Shown here: in pieces, positions 61,005-64,000 of the stretch
Layout: each line of letters opens with the position of its first letter
Position numbering within the stretch: the first letter of the stretch is position 1
Assembly (NCBI RefSeq): GCF_029626265.1
Contig: NZ_JARUBN010000001.1
Span: forward strand, 3,968,001-4,032,000
Length of the DNA: 64,000 nt
Direction of reading: 5' to 3'
DNA from: Micromonospora sp. WMMD1102
GTDB taxonomy: Bacteria > Actinomycetota > Actinomycetes > Mycobacteriales > Micromonosporaceae
Position numbers and translations under genes: made by a program
Notes under the pieces: model-generated
The model's input: only the letters and a program-made list of their open reading frames with translations
Told to the model about the DNA's origin: nothing
Database searches by the model: none

Positions 61005-61627
61005 CCATCGGCGCGATCGACGACGAGAAGATGCTGCTCCAGTCGTTCGCGAACTGGTTCGGCAGCACGCCCGACATCCGTCTGACGGCGACGGCCGCGT
61101 CGGTGGACGAGTACCTTGCCGACCCCGACGCGCCGACGATCGTGCTGCTGGATCTCGACCTGGGCAACTTCACCGACCCGGCGCACAACGTCGCGCAACT
61201 GACCGCCACCGGCCGTCAGGTGATCGTCATCTCGGTGGTGAAGGACCGCCGCTGGGTGGTCTCCGCGACCGAGGCCGGCGCGGTCGCCTACATCCCCAAG
61301 GAACGCGACCTGGCCGATCTGGCCGGCGCGATCCGGGCCGTGCACCAGGGAGAGACGCCGACGTCACCGGAACACGCCTTCCTGCTCAGCGACGACGACC
61401 GGCGTGGCCCGTCGCTGACGCCCCGGGAACGGCAGATCCTGCTCGGCGTGGCGGAGGGCATGACACACGCCGTCATCGCCCGCCGGCTCGGCATCGAGAA
61501 GAGCACCGTGAAGACCCACCTGGAACGGGTCCGGCAGAAGTACCGGGAGCACGGGCGCCCGATCACCAGCCCGGGTGACTACCTGAAGCGGGTCGGCGAG
61601 GACCCGATCCGCGGCGAGCTGTCGTAG
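60989..61627 (+). CDS. response regulator, LuxR-type output
   Basis: A 212-residue regulator. The receiver has the acidic pair in GAIDDEK, phospho-acceptor Asp55 in IVLLDLDLG, and Lys in AYIPKERDL. The output domain is LTPRERQILLGVAEGMTHAVIARRLGIEKSTVKTHLERVRQKY, followed by a C-terminal extension of about 25 residues (GRPITSPGDYLKRVGEDP) seen in a subset of actinomycete regulators. It overlaps the kinase gene and must form a pair with it. The target is not evident. Confidence 0.92.
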   Translation: METVITIGAIDDEKMLLQSFANWFGSTPDIRLTATAASVDEYLADPDAPTIVLLDLDLGNFTDPAHNVAQLTATGRQVIVISVVKDRRWVVSATEAGAVAYIPKERDLADLAGAIRAVHQGETPTSPEHAFLLSDDDRRGPSLTPRERQILLGVAEGMTHAVIARRLGIEKSTVKTHLERVRQKYREHGRPITSPGDYLKRVGEDPIRGELS

Positions 61628-61733
61628 GCGTACATCCAACTTCCAACTGTCTTCCGTGGTGTCCGGTGTCCGGCCCCACGATGCTGGTACCAGTCGGTGC
61701 GAGTCCGAGAAGCTGACGTCCTGGGGAGCCCGA

Positions 61734-63863
61734 GTGAGTGAGGTGGCGATCGCCAGCCTGCGGGAGCTGGCCGGGCCGGACCTGTACCGGCGCAACGCCT
61801 TCCGGATCACCGGCCTGCCGGTGGACGTGGACCGGCGTACCGCGCGGGCGCGGCAGCAGCAGTTGGCGGCGGCGTTGCGGGTCGGCGCGGACGTGGGCTG
61901 GCAGGGTCCCTCGGCGACCGCCGACGAGGTGCGCGCCGCCTTCGACGTGTTGGGTGATCCACGCCGCCGCCTGGTGCACGAGGTGTTCGCGGTCTGGGGC
62001 GTGCCGGACGGCTGCGAATGCCCGGCGGGCGTGCACCACGACCACGACAACGCGGTGCGGGCACACGCCGCCGCCCTCGACGTCGAGCCGGGCGACCTGC
62101 TGGCGGCGACCATAGCCGGTGCCCTGCCGGGCCAGTGGACGGCGGCGGCAACGGCCTGGACGAAGACGCTCCGGTCGGCGTCGTTCTGGCGGCACCTGCA
62201 CCACCGGGTGGGACAGCTCGACGACCGGCAGCTCGACGACTCCGCCGTGGACGCGCTGCGCGCGGAACTGCCGGTGACGCTGGTGCGTCCACTGTTGCGG
62301 CTGGCGGCGTCCGCGGCCTATCCCGCTCCGCTGCGCAAGCACCTGGCCGAGTGGCCGGTGCCGGCCCGGGAACGCGACCGGCTGCTCGAAGAGGCGGCCG
62401 AGCCGCTCTACACGGAACTGGAGTCCACCGTGCGCGACCTGCACGGCCGGCTGGACTCCGGTGACCCGGACGAGGTCGTGACCGAGATGCGGGCACGGGT
62501 GAATCCGCTGCTGGCCCGGCTGGAGGGGTTGACGCCGCGCGACCAGCACCGCCGCACGGAGGCCGCCCGCGACAAGGTCGCCGTGCTCCTCAACAACTGC
62601 GCACTCGCCCGGAACCGGTCGACCGGGCAGTACGAGGACAAGGTCAAGAACTGGCTGACGGAGGCGGCAAAGCTCGCCACCGATCCGGAGACCCGGCGCC
62701 GGGTCCGGGAGAACCTCCGGGGCTTCGACGAGGCGGACAAGGCACTCGACCAGTTCCGGCGCACGGTCGACGAGATCCGGCGGACCCGGGGGCGGTACGA
62801 GGCCGCGAGTTTCCTGCGGGGCATCCTCTCCGAGGTCACCGACGAGGCGCTCGCGGCGGCCATCCGGGAGATGCTTGCCGACCTGGATGCCGGCGCACCG
62901 ATCTCGTACCGCACGCCCAGCCGTCCGTCCGGATTCCGCGCGCCGATCCGGCTGCACGAGTGGGAGAAGCAGGAGGCGCGGCGGCGGGGTCGGGCGGTGG
63001 GGGTCGTCGTCCTATGTGCGATCGTCCTGGTGGGGCTGGTCTGGTTCATGAACGCCGCGATCGACGGGGAGGAGACGGTCGACATCCATCCGGCCGCCTA
63101 CGGCAACGTCTCGTCGGAGATCGTCTGCGTCCGGGACAAGGACGACTGGCGCGACGGCGACACGACGGTGACCACCGTGTCCTGCGGGCAGGAGCACGCC
63201 GCCGAGGTGATCGCCTATCTGGGGTTGCGGGAGGCGAACCTCTCCTGGCCCACCGCGGACTACGACTACCTGGCCGGCCTCGCCCGGTTCAGCTGCGGCG
63301 AGCAGGCGAACAACTTCGGCCTCTCGGCGGGTAGCCAGTACGCCACCGAGGTCATCCTGCCTGACCGGGACGTCATCCACCGGTCGGACTCGCCGTCCAA
63401 CTACGCGACGTGCCTGGTGATGCGTACCGACGTGGAGCGTTGGTCGTTCCTCGCCGCCTCCCGGCAGACCGGGGCCCAACTTCCCGTGCAACGGCCGATG
63501 ACGTCCCAGAAGGGCCGGGATCACAACGCGCCGGTCGGCTACTGCGTGCGGGGCAGACAGGAGCCCGACCGTGCGGAGAACGTGTGGCCGATCGTGCGCT
63601 GCGACGAGCCGCACTGGGCCGAGATACTCGGCTACGAGATCCTGCGGTGGCCGCCGCCCGACGGCGCGACGCTCCGGCCGCAGCTCGTCGAGGAGGCGAA
63701 CCGCACCTGCCAGAAGCTGGCGACCGAACTACAGGTGCCGGACACGTTCTCGGTCCTGCCGGTCATCAGCGAATGGTGGACCGAGCAGAGCCAGGAGCGG
63801 ATGTACGCGGCCTGCGTGGCACATCGCAAGGACCACCAGTCCTTCTACGGGCGAGTCCGGTAG
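61734..63863 (+). CDS. J-like/septum-formation-domain membrane protein
   Basis: A 709-residue single-span membrane protein. Residues ~10-75 read like a degenerate J-type domain (LYRRNAFRITGLPVDVDRRTARARQQQ, then AFDVLGDPRRRLVHEVF) without the HPD tripeptide. A long helical region with coiled-coil character extends to ~410. One membrane helix (VVVLCAIVLVGLVWFM) lies near 435, preceded by a basic KQEARRRGR. Outside are two septum-formation-like modules, each with paired Cys and a His-Ala/Pro-His motif (VSCGQEHAAEV and VRCDEPHWAEI). GTG 61734 has GGAG upstream. A role at the cell envelope is likely; nothing more specific can be said. Confidence 0.75.
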   Translation: MSEVAIASLRELAGPDLYRRNAFRITGLPVDVDRRTARARQQQLAAALRVGADVGWQGPSATADEVRAAFDVLGDPRRRLVHEVFAVWGVPDGCECPAGVHHDHDNAVRAHAAALDVEPGDLLAATIAGALPGQWTAAATAWTKTLRSASFWRHLHHRVGQLDDRQLDDSAVDALRAELPVTLVRPLLRLAASAAYPAPLRKHLAEWPVPARERDRLLEEAAEPLYTELESTVRDLHGRLDSGDPDEVVTEMRARVNPLLARLEGLTPRDQHRRTEAARDKVAVLLNNCALARNRSTGQYEDKVKNWLTEAAKLATDPETRRRVRENLRGFDEADKALDQFRRTVDEIRRTRGRYEAASFLRGILSEVTDEALAAAIREMLADLDAGAPISYRTPSRPSGFRAPIRLHEWEKQEARRRGRAVGVVVLCAIVLVGLVWFMNAAIDGEETVDIHPAAYGNVSSEIVCVRDKDDWRDGDTTVTTVSCGQEHAAEVIAYLGLREANLSWPTADYDYLAGLARFSCGEQANNFGLSAGSQYATEVILPDRDVIHRSDSPSNYATCLVMRTDVERWSFLAASRQTGAQLPVQRPMTSQKGRDHNAPVGYCVRGRQEPDRAENVWPIVRCDEPHWAEILGYEILRWPPPDGATLRPQLVEEANRTCQKLATELQVPDTFSVLPVISEWWTEQSQERMYAACVAHRKDHQSFYGRVR

Positions 63864-63895
63864 TCCGGCCGATGGTGCCAACCAGGGAGTCGACA

Positions 63896-64000
63896 GTGGC
63901 TGAGGAAACGCGGACGAGCGGAGCCGTGACGTTGCGGATCACGTCGCCCGAGGGGACGGTCCGGGGCGTCGAGCTGACGGACGGGCCGGTCACGGTCGGG
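63896..64000 (+). CDS. start of a further gene, possibly FHA-domain protein (partial)
   Basis: The frame runs open from a GTG with GGGAG seven nt upstream to the end of the window (35 codons). The product starts VAEETRTSGAVTLRITSPEGTVRGVELTDGPVTVG. The strand pattern ending in PVTVG is how many FHA domains begin, but the part visible is too short to be sure. An in-frame ATG at 63872 is an alternative start. It probably forms a unit with the preceding membrane protein. Confidence 0.6.
   Translation, partial: MAEETRTSGAVTLRITSPEGTVRGVELTDGPVTVG

Overview
The window is very GC-rich, uses GTG starts freely, has GTGA/ATGA gene junctions throughout, and carries typical actinomycete families: a SARP/AfsR-like regulator, AraC/MerR/TetR regulators, NarL-type two-component pairs, mycothiol-type DinB protein, septum-formation-like protein and a secreted GH10-CBM2 xylanase. 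It reads as chromosomal accessory DNA of a filamentous actinomycete, most likely Micromonosporaceae. That taxonomic call is an inference from gene content, not a search.

Layout. 1-5305: a CUT1-type sugar ABC transporter (minus), divergent from a GntR regulator, a DJ-1/PfpI protein and an alpha/beta hydrolase. 5418-9322: a 39-residue membrane peptide and a terminator, then an ABC exporter followed by a kinase/regulator pair. 9392-14860: a membrane hydrolase split by a frameshift, a MerR gene with a clear operator, a class A beta-lactamase, and remnants of a LysR and a TetR gene. 14264-20627: a TetR regulator with three matching operators, a small membrane protein, a flavoprotein and an FN3-sorbosone dehydrogenase joined by a deletion, a cobalamin-binding-like protein and a second sugar dehydrogenase. 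20732-23694: an amidohydrolase and two related membrane proteins. 24214-29942: a tailoring cluster (glycosyltransferase, Rieske oxygenase alpha and beta, MFS exporter, carboxymuconolactone decarboxylase family protein, Cys-containing unknown, flavin reductase). 30247-34972: a tiny secreted Cys/Tyr-rich protein and a SARP-NTPase-TPR regulator coupled to a glyoxalase-fold protein. 36159-39626: a 1155-residue Tat-exported protein with a six-repeat propeller-like region. 39843-44762: a metal-linked region (CopC, fused UPF0718-TIGR03943 permease with a His-rich loop, truncated ABC ATPase, metal/siderophore-type binding protein). 44952-48397: a second sugar ABC system whose two permeases are one polypeptide. 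48813-52177: an AraC regulator with an 18-bp element repeated in front of two neighbouring genes. 52498-54024: a xylanase. 54082-59716: an IS630 remnant abutting an oligopeptide-type ABC operon that lacks its binding protein and ends in a frameshifted DapA-family gene. 59817-64000: a kinase/regulator pair, a J-like/septum-formation protein and the start of a further gene.

Two themes stand out. First, about eight genes in 64 kb are broken by small deletions or frameshifts (LysR, TetR, flavoprotein/dehydrogenase, ABC ATPase, erythromycin-esterase-like, IS630/permease junction, DapA, membrane hydrolase). The window therefore looks deletion-scarred, or carries sequence errors in part. Second, three transporter operons contain fused subunits (MalF-MalG, DppC-DppD, UPF0718-TIGR03943). 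The best candidates for new biology are the Tat-exported propeller protein, the tailoring cluster at 24-30 kb with its tandem-repeat promoter, the small secreted protein with a long inverted repeat in its leader, and the regulator-operator sets described below.
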